Source of the DNA: Acidobacteriaceae bacterium
Lineage (GTDB): Bacteria > Acidobacteriota > Terriglobia > Terriglobales > Acidobacteriaceae
Direction of reading: 5' to 3'
Assembly (NCBI GenBank): GCA_003168355.1
Contig: PMSQ01000090.1
Coordinates: 53,149-114,858, forward strand
DNA length: 61,710 nucleotides
The notes beneath the pieces are model-generated. The model had not been told where the DNA came from, did not search any database, and saw nothing but the letters and a program-made list of their open reading frames with translations. Positions 1 through 7,630 of this stretch are shown here, piece by piece (position 1 is the first letter of the stretch; each line of letters begins with the position of its first letter). Position numbers and translations under genes: made by a program.

Positions 1-395
1 GAATGCCAGAAGTAAAGCACGCGATGAGGCCGGGCCGAAAGAAAGCGCGACCCGTAGACGACATCGGCGCTTCCTTCGATCAGCGGTTCCAGCAACACTG
101 TGTACTCTGCCGGATCGTACTCAAGATCGGCGTCCTGGATGATTACGAAGTCCCCGGTTGCTTCTTGAATACCGCGGTGTAGCGCCGCACCTTTTCCCAT
201 GTTCTTGGGCTGAAGCAGAACTCGAATCTGAGGATGCTCCGCCTGCAATTGCGCAAGCATCTCCCGTGAACCGTCCGTGGATCCATCGTCCACGCAAATC
301 AATTCGATTCCCAGCGGCACGGCAAGCACTCGATCAACTACTTGCCGCAGCGTGGCGCGTTCGTTGTACACCGGCATCACGACGGAAAGTCTCAT
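1..395 (-). CDS. Glycosyltransferase family 2, DPM1-like (3' end outside window)
   Basis: Reading the minus strand from the ATG at 395 gives an open frame to the window edge, with no stop, so the gene is truncated by the window. The protein opens with [12 protein letters not shown], the usual start of a GT-A fold family 2 glycosyltransferase. It continues with VDDGSTDGS (nucleotide binding), [10 protein letters not shown], and the metal-binding stretch QDADLEYDP. The YGSRFL segment near the cut end is typical of DPM1/polyprenyl-phosphate sugar transferases. The likely role is transfer of a sugar from a nucleotide-sugar to polyprenyl phosphate at the inner membrane face, for envelope glycans. 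The donor sugar cannot be told. Family assignment is firm; the sub-family is inferred from about 131 residues. Confidence 0.85.
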   Translation of the reverse strand, partial: MRLSVVMPVYNERATLRQVVDRVLAVPLGIELICVDDGSTDGSREMLAQLQAEHPQIRVLLQPKNMGKGAALHRGIQEATGDFVIIQDADLEYDPAEYTVLLEPLIEGSADVVYGSRFLSARPHRVLYFWH

Positions 396-1051
396 GGCTC
401 TTAGCTGTTTTCGTAGCTGCAGGTATTTTCTTAGCTGTAGTGTAGTGGAAATCCAAGCTCGAGTCTCTTTATTGATCCTGCTGTAACAATACCGGGGATC
501 GTCGCTGAAAATGCACCGGATGGGTTTAAGGCAGCGGAGAACGGCTGATTTGGCTGTGTACTTGCATCAATCCCCTGAGCGAGGTGGGCGAACGGCCAAG
601 ATGTAAATTGTTCTAGGTCTAACCCTAAGGTCCAGCACTTTTCACCTAGGGTGTTTGCCTGAGTTTGCGTTGTGACTATTGCGCTTTGGGCGCCGAAAAC
701 TATTTCCTCCAGAGTGCTCGCGGCGCGCGCTGTACTTAGCTGGCTGTGCGGGCCAAATGTGCTAGTTCGCTCATGGCTCTAACTCGCTTGAAGGAATTTC
801 GCTGAGTTTGCGCATTTTTCGCAGTTTCGGAGCAAATTTCCTGGGTGGTCAAGGGCCGCCCGTCTCCAGGCGCGAACTGGACGGTTTCGCTCCTGAAGCC
901 CTCCTGCACCCCTGGAAGCGCCTGTGGAAATGATTGTTCCTTGATCACATCCTTCCTTGCCTCAAAAATGGCATTGTAGGTGCTAGGAATTTGGAACACG
1001 CCAGTTGTACATAGAGGCGCAGCTATTCAGACCAGGGGGCAGGGGAAAGTA
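396..1051. other. Intergenic region, no convincing gene; weak hairpin at 622-652
   Basis: This 650-base gap separates the divergent glycosyltransferase from the first LuxR-type gene and should hold both promoters. An imperfect inverted repeat pairs ACCCTAAGGT at 622-631 with ACCTAGGGT at 644-652 (one bulged A, 12-base loop). An open frame at 736-999 on the minus strand has a GTG start, no clear ribosome-binding site and no recognisable domain, so it was not called. Confidence 0.4.
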
Positions 1052-1342
1052 ATGATCGAGCAGTCCGTTCGGCTAGGACCGCGCGAAGCGCAAATCGTGG
1101 AATTGCTTCTGCAAGGCTGTGACAATGCCGAGATTGCCAGCCAGCTCAAAATGGCGCGCAGAACTGTGAAGGCTCATTTCAACCGGCTGTTCCTGCGTTT
1201 CGGAATTACCGACGGAATCAAGCGAGTGAAACTCGCGACACTCTTATACCGGAGGCAATCATGTTCGCTTACGAACGTTATGGAAGTCGCACCCCCAGTG
1301 AACGCGAACACCAGGTCATCGAGCTTGTCGCCCAGGGGTTAA
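1052..1342 (+). CDS. Stand-alone LuxR/GerE-type HTH protein (pair 1, first member)
   Basis: This small protein (96 aa) is essentially one LuxR-type DNA-binding domain. LGPREAQIVELLLQGCDNAE is the first helix pair, and RTVKAHFNRLFLRFGI is the recognition helix. No receiver, PAS or autoinducer domain is present. The ATG at 1052 is preceded by AGGGGAAAG; an upstream in-frame start at 980 adds 24 residues without domain character. The last 27 or so residues, after the HTH, run over the start of the next gene in another frame. The counterpart at 5656 stops about 14 bases into its partner, so this tail looks like read-through after loss of an ancestral stop. It presumably acts as a transcription factor, alone or with its neighbour; the target is unknown. 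Confidence 0.75.
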   Translation: MIEQSVRLGPREAQIVELLLQGCDNAEIASQLKMARRTVKAHFNRLFLRFGITDGIKRVKLATLLYRRQSCSLTNVMEVAPPVNANTRSSSLSPRG

Positions 1343-1494
1343 AGAATCGCGACGTGGCACACGCCATTGGCACCACCGAGCATGTGGTTAAGAATTATCT
1401 TCGCGTCATCTATGACAAGCTCGGGCTTTGGAACCGGGTGGAGCTCGCCCTGTGGTACGAGTCGCGAAGACAGGGACCGCAACTTCCCGCGTGA
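1261..1494 (+). CDS. Stand-alone LuxR/GerE-type HTH protein (pair 1, second member)
   Basis: This 77-aa protein is a second minimal LuxR-type HTH domain: RTPSEREHQVIELVAQGLKN, then GTTEHVVKNYLRVIYDKLGL, then WNRVELALW. The ATG at 1261 has a good ribosome-binding site (GGAGGCAATC directly upstream). It lies inside the previous gene, overlapping by 82 bases in a different frame, so the two are probably translationally coupled. It is more similar to the gene at 5873 than to its own neighbour, which points to duplication of the whole pair. Such one-domain proteins may homodimerise or heterodimerise on DNA; this is inference. It ends 32 bases before the convergent zinc-ribbon gene. Confidence 0.75.
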   Translation: MFAYERYGSRTPSEREHQVIELVAQGLKNRDVAHAIGTTEHVVKNYLRVIYDKLGLWNRVELALWYESRRQGPQLPA

Positions 1495-1526
1495 CAGACT
1501 GCTGCACGATTTTCGGCGGCCAGTTC

Positions 1527-2924
1527 TTACTGGCAGCCGAAAGCTTGCAAGTTACGGAGCCTTTCTGCTGCGGCCTTCCCGCCTTTTCGTGCTGCTGCAT
1601 CCAGCAGCAGACGCGCTTGGTCGCAGCTCTTAGTTACGCCATCTCCCCGAAGATACAAGTCAGACAGTAGCAAGGTTGCGGTCAAGTTCTGTTTAGCCAC
1701 TGCCTTCCACAACCATTTGGCCCCTTCCTGAGTGTCGCGCGTTACGCCCGGGCCGGCATTCAAGTATTTTTCTGCCTTCACCAGTTCTTCGGAGCCGCCT
1801 TGCTCCGCCATAGGAGTGGAAGACACCGCAGTCACGGAGACGTTCCGGGGAGTGGGGCGTGTGTCGACCCCAGTGTCCTTAGGTGAACTCGTATCAGGTT
1901 GCTTCTGGCTGAGTACTGGTGCGGCAGGTCGAGCGCTTGTCCGCGCTGCATTCTGGCTAGGACTTGGCTGCGCTAACGCAGGTGGCACGTTTTGCTCGGC
2001 TGGCACCGCCCGTGGGAGCTGAGCCGGAGCCGTGACACCGCCCCAAAAGCCCGCGCTGCCGTGCCACGTCAGGTACACCAGCAGGCTGAGGAGGATGGCG
2101 AATACCGCCCCGATATAGAGACGTTTCCTACTGGGGGCGGGGACAACTTCGGCTTGAAATAGTGATCGCAGCATGCCTAGGTCAGGAAGATTCTCTTTGG
2201 GCGGTGACCAAGGCGCGCTATGCGGTGCTTCGTGGTAGTCGACGGTGGCGAAATCAGAATCGGACTCAACCCCTGGCTCGCTGGGGCCGCCTTCGAGCGG
2301 CAGTTGGGGCTCGGCCCAACTGGCTCCAGCGCGCGGCGTAGCTTCCGTGATGTGCGGAGGCTGCTCCTGTGACACGATTAGGGGCATGCCACACATCCCG
2401 CAAAATCTTTGCAGACCGGAATTGTTATATCCGCAGGATCCGCAAATAAGCTGAGTCTCTTCAGCTACCGCAAATAAGTCCCGTGTCAACGCCCTCCCAG
2501 GCTGGTCTTGCTCGGCCTCGTGTTCCAATGCTTCGTGGATGCGCTGGTCGTTGCCGGGCTGGTCTTCACTGTGTTGGTTTTCAGCACTGTGTTGGTTTTC
2601 AGCGCTCTCAACTGAAACGGGCTCCGGCGGGGAACTGTTCTCAAGTTCTCGAAGCAACTCAGAAATCGCCTGCCCACGCTTCTCGGGCGGGTTGGTGAAA
2701 TAGACTTCTGCCCATCGCCCCATGTGTGCCGCCAGCAGCGGATTCAGGAGCGGATTCAGCTCAGGATCGGGCAGCGTGCTCGCGTCGGACTCCTTTGTTG
2801 GTTGATCCACATCATTCTCCGGGAGAACGGCATTGCTTATGATTGCACTCCCGGCAAGGAAGGTTGTCAAATTTTGGGGTGTGGAAATATTTCCTGGAAA
2901 GTGCCGCCACAAGGGCGATGCCAC
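1527..2924 (-). CDS. Zinc-ribbon membrane protein with C-terminal Sel1-like repeats
   Basis: This 465-aa protein has a GTG start at 2924, nine bases after the stop of the upstream zinc-ribbon/GAF gene, so the two form an operon. In order: an acidic low-complexity N-terminal region with a short tandem duplication (AENQHS twice, near residues 109-119); a double-CxxC zinc ribbon (CGSCG near 161 and CGMCG near 175); one transmembrane helix at about 269-287; a Pro/Ala-rich linker; and a C-terminal Sel1-like region from about 380, with EGAKWLWKAVAKQN and YLRGDGVTKSCDQARLLLDA. The layout suggests a membrane-anchored scaffold with a cytoplasmic zinc ribbon and an exported repeat domain. No enzyme motif was seen. 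Function is unknown; the start is uncertain because the first 50 residues look unconserved. Confidence 0.7.
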   Translation of the reverse strand: MASPLWRHFPGNISTPQNLTTFLAGSAIISNAVLPENDVDQPTKESDASTLPDPELNPLLNPLLAAHMGRWAEVYFTNPPEKRGQAISELLRELENSSPPEPVSVESAENQHSAENQHSEDQPGNDQRIHEALEHEAEQDQPGRALTRDLFAVAEETQLICGSCGYNNSGLQRFCGMCGMPLIVSQEQPPHITEATPRAGASWAEPQLPLEGGPSEPGVESDSDFATVDYHEAPHSAPWSPPKENLPDLGMLRSLFQAEVVPAPSRKRLYIGAVFAILLSLLVYLTWHGSAGFWGGVTAPAQLPRAVPAEQNVPPALAQPSPSQNAARTSARPAAPVLSQKQPDTSSPKDTGVDTRPTPRNVSVTAVSSTPMAEQGGSEELVKAEKYLNAGPGVTRDTQEGAKWLWKAVAKQNLTATLLLSDLYLRGDGVTKSCDQARLLLDAAARKGGKAAAERLRNLQAFGCQ

Positions 2925-2933
2925 GCCGAAGCG

Positions 2934-4685
2934 TCAGTCACACGCTTTTCGATAAGCAGATTCGAACTGATCCAACTGCGCGTCGCGCTGGCTGGCGAAT
3001 TTGCCTTTCGGCGTCTTGCCATAGAGGTCGGAGCCCGGGCAGTAGTAAAGAGCGGTGTGCAAATCGATCCAGACCTGTGTATCGGGATTGCCTTTGTATT
3101 CCGGAGTCTCGGGGGCCTCGGCCAGTCCCAGGTTGATCAGAAGCTTGTCGAACGTGGAGAGGTCTGCGTCAGGAGCTGGCGGCTTATGCCGATACGTGCT
3201 CCCGGAAACCGCAGTTCCACGACTCGTCGCACCCACGGAGTGGCTGGACAATATTCCCCAGCGAATGACCACTGCTACCAGGATCAGCGCGAACGCTAGA
3301 TAGAAATCGCCGCGACGGGCATGCCAGAAACGCGCAAATGCACTGGGGGAGCGGGTTCCGGCCAGCACTTCCAGAAACTCACGGGCTTTCGCGGCCGAAC
3401 TCCACGTGACGTCCTGGGGCCCCAGCTTTAGAAGTGCCGCGGGGGAGGCTTCAAGATCGTTTTCACCGGACTGCGAACTGGGGGACAGGAAAGCGTTTAG
3501 CGACTCCTCGTCCGCGCTGGCAGCGAATAACTGCGCCGGCAGCAGGTCATCCTCGTCCAACTTCGGCAACGGGCGCGGTTGCCGCAGGTTGTCTCTTTCT
3601 TCCGCTGCGCTCGAAGCCGCCGTCCTGCGAGATGCCGCCAGGCGGTTTGCCTCCTGGGGAGGCGATGTTCCGTTCTGAGGCACGGCACGGGAAGTTTCGT
3701 GGCTGGCCGATTGCATCTGCCACGCCGATGCCAGTTTGCTCTGCAAGCTGGATTGGTCGCTTTCGCCGACGCGCGGAGCACCACACTTGCCGCAAAACTG
3801 CTCCTGGGCCAACACGTCACTTCCACACTTCCAGCAGATGGAGCTTTCCGCCGCACTTACCTCGCTGGCGCTAAAATTCGTGCCGGCCATCTCAGAAAGT
3901 TTGTTCTGCGCCAAAGCCGCCAGTTCCGGTGTGAGCCTCGCACTGGCGGCTAATATCGATCGATCCGCGGCCAGGGACTTCCTCAACGCCGACTCCCGGT
4001 CTCGTCCAATCGCTTCAGTCACCAGCCCCGCTATCAATTGGCAGGTATGAATGTCCTGTTCGGCGAAGCCATGCACTTTGTCGAAGTAAAGTTCCAGAGC
4101 GCCCACAATGTCGCCGTCGTAATAAACCGGCACTGTGACCAGCGATTGGATTTGCCGCTTGCGGCACAAGTCCGGATCGAACATGAACTCGGTGTTTATA
4201 TCGTAGGTGCGCAGAACCTGCCCGGTACGTACGCTGGAGGCGCAAATCGCCGTCTCCAAAGGAACCTCGCTTCCGGGGAGCAAAGCCGAAGTGCCCGCCC
4301 CGGCACGATAACGGATAGCCTTTCCTTCGAGAATTCCAATCGCTGCGCCGCTTGCGTTTGTGATGCGCGCGATTCGTTCGGCGACCAACGCCATCGCCTT
4401 TCCCGATTCGAGATGTCGCATCTGGATCTGGTGCTGCACTTCGACAATCTCGGCCAACGTGAGCGTGTAGTCGCTGTTGGTGCTGAGGCCTTCATCCGGT
4501 TCCGGCCTTCTTGGCAAAGCGGCTTGAGCCGCCGCGTCTTGCTGCCGAAGTTGCTCGCTGTGCAACTCCAGGCTTTCCTCCATCTCGCGCATTCCGAGGT
4601 TGTGTTCCTGGATCACATAAGCTGCTTCCAGCAGCTTTTCAAAAGTCTGCTCGTCGAGAACGGGTTTGTTTTTCTGATCGCTCAC
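2934..4685 (-). CDS. GAF-domain, zinc-ribbon, single-TM protein
   Basis: This 583-aa protein has a GTG start at 4685, with AAGAGAG just upstream. Residues up to about 75 look helical or coiled-coil. A GAF domain spans roughly 75-235 (ASGAAIGILEGKAIRYRAG; SLVTVPVYYDGDIVGALELY). A zinc ribbon follows near 287-305 (CWKCG and CGKCG), then a Ser/Ala-rich linker and one membrane helix (FYLAFALILVAVVIRWGI) near 465. The C-terminal tail contains VWIDLHTALYYCPGSDLYGK and ends in a conserved-looking Cys. From memory, this VW..YxCPG..YGKT pattern recurs in acidobacterial proteins of unknown role. The GAF domain suggests sensing of a small molecule or redox state, but no output kinase, cyclase or HTH domain is present, so signalling may pass to its operon partner or to the flanking LuxR-type proteins. 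That link is speculative. Confidence 0.75.
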   Translation of the reverse strand: MSDQKNKPVLDEQTFEKLLEAAYVIQEHNLGMREMEESLELHSEQLRQQDAAAQAALPRRPEPDEGLSTNSDYTLTLAEIVEVQHQIQMRHLESGKAMALVAERIARITNASGAAIGILEGKAIRYRAGAGTSALLPGSEVPLETAICASSVRTGQVLRTYDINTEFMFDPDLCRKRQIQSLVTVPVYYDGDIVGALELYFDKVHGFAEQDIHTCQLIAGLVTEAIGRDRESALRKSLAADRSILAASARLTPELAALAQNKLSEMAGTNFSASEVSAAESSICWKCGSDVLAQEQFCGKCGAPRVGESDQSSLQSKLASAWQMQSASHETSRAVPQNGTSPPQEANRLAASRRTAASSAAEERDNLRQPRPLPKLDEDDLLPAQLFAASADEESLNAFLSPSSQSGENDLEASPAALLKLGPQDVTWSSAAKAREFLEVLAGTRSPSAFARFWHARRGDFYLAFALILVAVVIRWGILSSHSVGATSRGTAVSGSTYRHKPPAPDADLSTFDKLLINLGLAEAPETPEYKGNPDTQVWIDLHTALYYCPGSDLYGKTPKGKFASQRDAQLDQFESAYRKACD

Positions 4686-5655
4686 AATCTCTCTTGCAGG
4701 CTAACGCGGGCGGAGCTGTCCGCCTGAGACCAACTCCATTTTAGTGCAATTCTTCCACCAAAGAACCTGATTACTACAGCTCCCCCTGCAACTCCATTCG
4801 GCAGAGTCCGAACCGCCCCGAGCCACAAGAAAGTGACAATGTCAGGCAAACCGCAACGAATTTAATAAGTTACGGCAAATTGGCTCGGGATGTTTCGCTC
4901 GCGTACGGCAGAGTTGCGGGAGCGCTGGAGGTTACCTTCGTAAGCCTCAACGGCAGCCACACTTGGATCGCACCAAACTTTTTCCTGTTCTGTCGGGACC
5001 ACTCGGGTTCGGCCATACGTCGCCAATGCTGCGTCACGCTCTCCTCAGTTTCACATCCTGCAGCGTAATCGTCGAGATGTTCCAGCGACTGCCGCGGGAA
5101 GGCCTGATGCCGCCAGATGCGAGGACCTCAACTTTTGGGGGAAGAGAACCTGTGCAAGAAAGGCCCACTCCCAACTGCCGGCGCCAAATTGAGAAATGTG
5201 GCAGCCCGCTCATATCCATTTTGGGAAGCCTGATGTTCTCTTGCCGGCGAATAAATCCGGACGGTTTTAACATATAGCTCGGAGTAAATCATGGAATTGC
5301 GTCCACGATGAGGAACGTGAAAGCAAAGGATTTATCTTGACCGGCAGAACAACTGGCCTGTTCTTCCGTACGTGGCCGGTTTTTCGGAACGCCCGGCAAA
5401 GGTGAAGTCTATGGGACCGGATGCCGATTGGTTTGCACGCTCTCGGCCCAATGTGGGACGGATAGAACCGGCCCGTAGTTTCTGAGTTTCTTCTCAAAGC
5501 TACGGTTCTTGTACCTAAGTGTAAGCACACACGGAGGTTAAGCAGTCGAAGGGAGGGCAGAGAAGGTTTGGCGAAAGATGTGCTTAAGCGATGAGTGCGG
5601 GATGCAATCGGACGGAAGGATAAAGAAAACCAAAGACGAATGGGAAGGGAACGTG
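4686..5655. other. Long intergenic region, no convincing gene; hairpin at 5465-5507
   Basis: Nearly 1 kb lies between the divergent zinc-ribbon operon and the second LuxR-type pair. The open frames here lack ribosome-binding sites and recognisable domains. The one clear structure is an inverted repeat: GAACCG at 5465 and CGTAG at 5474, pairing with CTACGGTTC ending near 5507 (three-base bulge, AT-rich loop). It lies about 150 bases upstream of the gene at 5656 and could be a regulatory or leader structure. Confidence 0.35.
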
Positions 5656-5886
5656 ATGGAGCTCGATGGAATGAAAGTTACACCCAGAGATCAACAGGTG
5701 CTCGACTTGCTGGTCCAGGGCTGCAGCAACAAGGAGATCGCTGGCCAGTTGAGCATTAGCCCGCGCACCGTAAAGCAGCACCTGCGCACGCTTTTTCTGC
5801 GCGCAGGAATTCGCGATGGGCGCAAGCGGGTGCGGCTGGCTACGGCCGCATTCGAGAGGGTGGGGGTGAAGCATGATGCCGCGTGA
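5656..5886 (+). CDS. Stand-alone LuxR/GerE-type HTH protein (pair 2, first member)
   Basis: This 76-aa protein has one LuxR-type HTH: VTPRDQQVLDLLVQGCSNKE, then SISPRTVKQHLRTLFLRAGI, then RDGRKRVRLATAAFERV. It is clearly a paralogue of the gene at 1052, which carries the same QGC.N.EIA.QL and R.VKLAT-like stretches. GGGAAGGGA precedes the ATG at 5656; an in-frame ATG at 5578 would add 26 unconserved residues. It overlaps the next gene by 14 bases, the normal arrangement for a coupled pair. No sensor domain is present. It is probably a DNA-binding regulator; targets are unknown. Confidence 0.78.
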   Translation: MELDGMKVTPRDQQVLDLLVQGCSNKEIAGQLSISPRTVKQHLRTLFLRAGIRDGRKRVRLATAAFERVGVKHDAA

Positions 5887-6133
5887 GCGCTTGACACCAA
5901 AAGAAATTCAAGTGGCGAACCTAGTCTGGCAGGGACTTACCAACCGCGAGATCGGCAAGCTCATGGGCACCACGGAGCAGGTCATCAAGAATCATTTGCG
6001 CAGCACTTTCGACAAACTGGGGGTTTGGAGCCGGCTTGAGTTGGCCATGTACGTGGCCAGTCATGGTGGCAAGAACTGGCTGGAAGAGCCTGAAGGTCCG
6101 GGTTTCGCGCTGCCTCAGGCTGCAGCGAGCTAG
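5873..6133 (+). CDS. Stand-alone LuxR/GerE-type HTH protein (pair 2, second member)
   Basis: This 86-aa protein has a LuxR-type HTH core RLTPKEIQVANLVWQGLTNR, then GTTEQVIKNHLRSTFDKLGV, then WSRLELAMYV, with a short Gly/Pro-rich tail. It starts at ATGATG (5873) within the 3' end of the previous gene. It is the paralogue of the gene at 1261: both share GTTE.V.KN.LR...DKLG.W.R.ELA. First and second members form two distinct sub-families, so the pair was probably duplicated as a unit. Role: transcriptional regulation, probably together with its partner; this is inferred from context only. Confidence 0.78.
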   Translation: MMPRERLTPKEIQVANLVWQGLTNREIGKLMGTTEQVIKNHLRSTFDKLGVWSRLELAMYVASHGGKNWLEEPEGPGFALPQAAAS

Positions 6134-6360
6134 CGTTTCCAGAAGAGTCGGAGTTTTCTGGCGCGCAATCGCACATGGCCTCATGACCGGTTCCGCGCCG
6201 CACCGAAGGCGCTCTCGATGCCCTCCGGTCGCGAGCTGCGGCAAGTTTTTGCGGTGGGCTTCGGCGACCGGACACTTGCTGCAAAAGGTTTGCACTTCCA
6301 CCCCCGAATCCCGCCCGCAAGGTGGAAGCAAGGCATTGAACGAAAAGGACTTATAGATAT

Positions 6361-6379
6361 TTTACAGTCGGCCTGTAAA
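6361..6379. promoter_or_regulatory. Palindrome TTTACAG-N5-CTGTAAA, candidate operator
   Basis: A perfect 7-bp inverted repeat with a 5-base spacer sits about 80 bases upstream of the small gene at 6460, in an otherwise gene-free 326-base gap (6134-6459). Its AT-rich arms contrast with the local GC-rich sequence and look like a dimeric repressor site. The binding protein is unknown; the adjacent LuxR-type proteins are possible candidates. Nothing else was seen in the gap. Confidence 0.4.
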
Positions 6380-6459
6380 TTGCATTGGTAGGCCTGACCC
6401 AATAGGGCGGGCTCACAGGGCAGATCGAGCCCGCTCCGCAAACCATGGGCGGGGCGGGA

Positions 6460-6858
6460 ATGGACTATAAAGAGACCTTCTGGATGGCTTGCGACTCTAC
6501 CGAACAGTTACGGGCGGAATATGGCCCGTTTCACACGCGTTCTGAGGCGGAAGCTGAAGCTCGCAAACTGGGATTCAGCTACCTGCTGCGTTACGAACAT
6601 CTGCTCGATGAAAAAGAGCAGATCCAGGAGGTCCGCTGCATCTTCATCGAGTTGCCCGGCGCGCTCGTCGCGGAATTTTCCTCCGTCAGCCTGCACACCC
6701 GTTGCGCCACCTGCGGCGAGTCCGCTACCCACGAAAAGGCATGGCAGGCGGAGGTTTGGGCCGACATCCACGAGTTCGAGCACTCCCGCCATCTCGTGCG
6801 GCTTTTCGAACATTCGCGTGGCCGGGGTCTGAAAGAAATCGGCGGCTGGCGCGGATAA
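6460..6858 (+). CDS. Hypothetical protein with CxxC motif
   Basis: This protein of about 132 aa starts at MDYKETF, preceded by GGCGGGA; an ATG at 6445 would add five residues. The N-terminal half (YGPFHTRSEAEAEARKLGFS) resembles short proteins that read an X-to-residue pattern around a helix, but no family could be named. The middle contains a CATCGES pair of cysteines, followed by a His-rich helical stretch (WADIHEFEHSRHLVRLFEHS). The cysteines and histidines could bind a metal, which is inference. It stands alone on the plus strand, ending 20 bases before the convergent pgl gene. Confidence 0.6.
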   Translation: MDYKETFWMACDSTEQLRAEYGPFHTRSEAEAEARKLGFSYLLRYEHLLDEKEQIQEVRCIFIELPGALVAEFSSVSLHTRCATCGESATHEKAWQAEVWADIHEFEHSRHLVRLFEHSRGRGLKEIGGWRG

Positions 6859-6877
6859 CGCCGCGAGTTAGCAAACT

Positions 6878-7630
6878 TCACGCAGCGGCTGACAATTCGC
6901 TGGCTGCAGCCCGATCCACGAACCAGATCAGCTTGCCCTCACTCGGCCGCACCAGCTTAGAGGGATACTTCTCGCCCGGGGCGTTGCCTTCCAGTACTTC
7001 ATGCAGGACCGCGGCCTTATCAGCTCCACTCACTAGGAACGCAACACAACGAGCTGCGTTCAGCACCGGCAGCGTGAAAGTGATTCGGCTAGTCTGCAGC
7101 TTCTCCACCCAGTTGGCTACCACGAGTCGCGATTTCTCCTGCAGCGCCGCAGTCTCCGGAAACAGTGACGCGGCGTGTCCGTCCGGGCCCATACCTAGCA
7201 GGATCAGATCAAAGCGGGGGAATTCGCCTGCCGACAAAGCGAAGAACTTCTGCAGAGTTTGCTCATAGGTTTGCGCTGCTGCGGAGGCGTCTGACTTCTC
7301 AGCGGGCACGGGAAAGATGTTGGCCGGCGGAACGGGAATCTTCGACAGCAGAGTCTCTTTGGCCATGCGGTAGTTGCTCTCCGGATCGTCCGGAGGAACA
7401 TGGCGTTCATCGCCCCAGAAAAAAAACATTTGATCCCAGGGCAGGCTGCCGCTGGCGTTGGCCGCGATCAGGGTGTACAGGTTCCTGGGAGTCGATCCTC
7501 CGGACAACGCAATTGTGAAGCGCCCGCGCTGCGTGATTGCATCGGCAGCGGCGTGCAGGACTTCTTCGGCGGCCGCCTGAAAAAGATCCTGCGGCGTGGT
7601 CAATTTGCGCAGTTCCAGGGAAGAATTCAT
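6878..7630 (-). CDS. pgl: 6-phosphogluconolactonase
   Basis: The enzyme hydrolyses 6-phosphoglucono-1,5-lactone to 6-phosphogluconate, the second step of the oxidative pentose phosphate pathway, in the cytosol. The 250-aa length fits the DevB/Pgl family. Visible family motifs are ALSGGSTPR (phosphate loop), FFWGDERHVPPDDPESNYR and LLGMGPDGHAASLFP, with ITFTLPVLNAAR near the C-terminus. The start is the ATG at 7630, whose ATGA overlaps the glk stop; an upstream in-frame start at 7672 lies inside glk and adds unconserved residues. It is the last gene of the tkt-tal-pgi-gnd-zwf-glk-pgl operon, two genes after zwf, whose product it uses. Confidence 0.93.
   Translation of the reverse strand: MNSSLELRKLTTPQDLFQAAAEEVLHAAADAITQRGRFTIALSGGSTPRNLYTLIAANASGSLPWDQMFFFWGDERHVPPDDPESNYRMAKETLLSKIPVPPANIFPVPAEKSDASAAAQTYEQTLQKFFALSAGEFPRFDLILLGMGPDGHAASLFPETAALQEKSRLVVANWVEKLQTSRITFTLPVLNAARCVAFLVSGADKAAVLHEVLEGNAPGEKYPSKLVRPSEGKLIWFVDRAAASELSAAA

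Noticed and set aside
736-999. 87-codon minus-strand frame in the first intergenic gap
   Set aside because: GTG start without ribosome-binding site, no domain, no signal peptide, and nothing upstream to suggest transcription.
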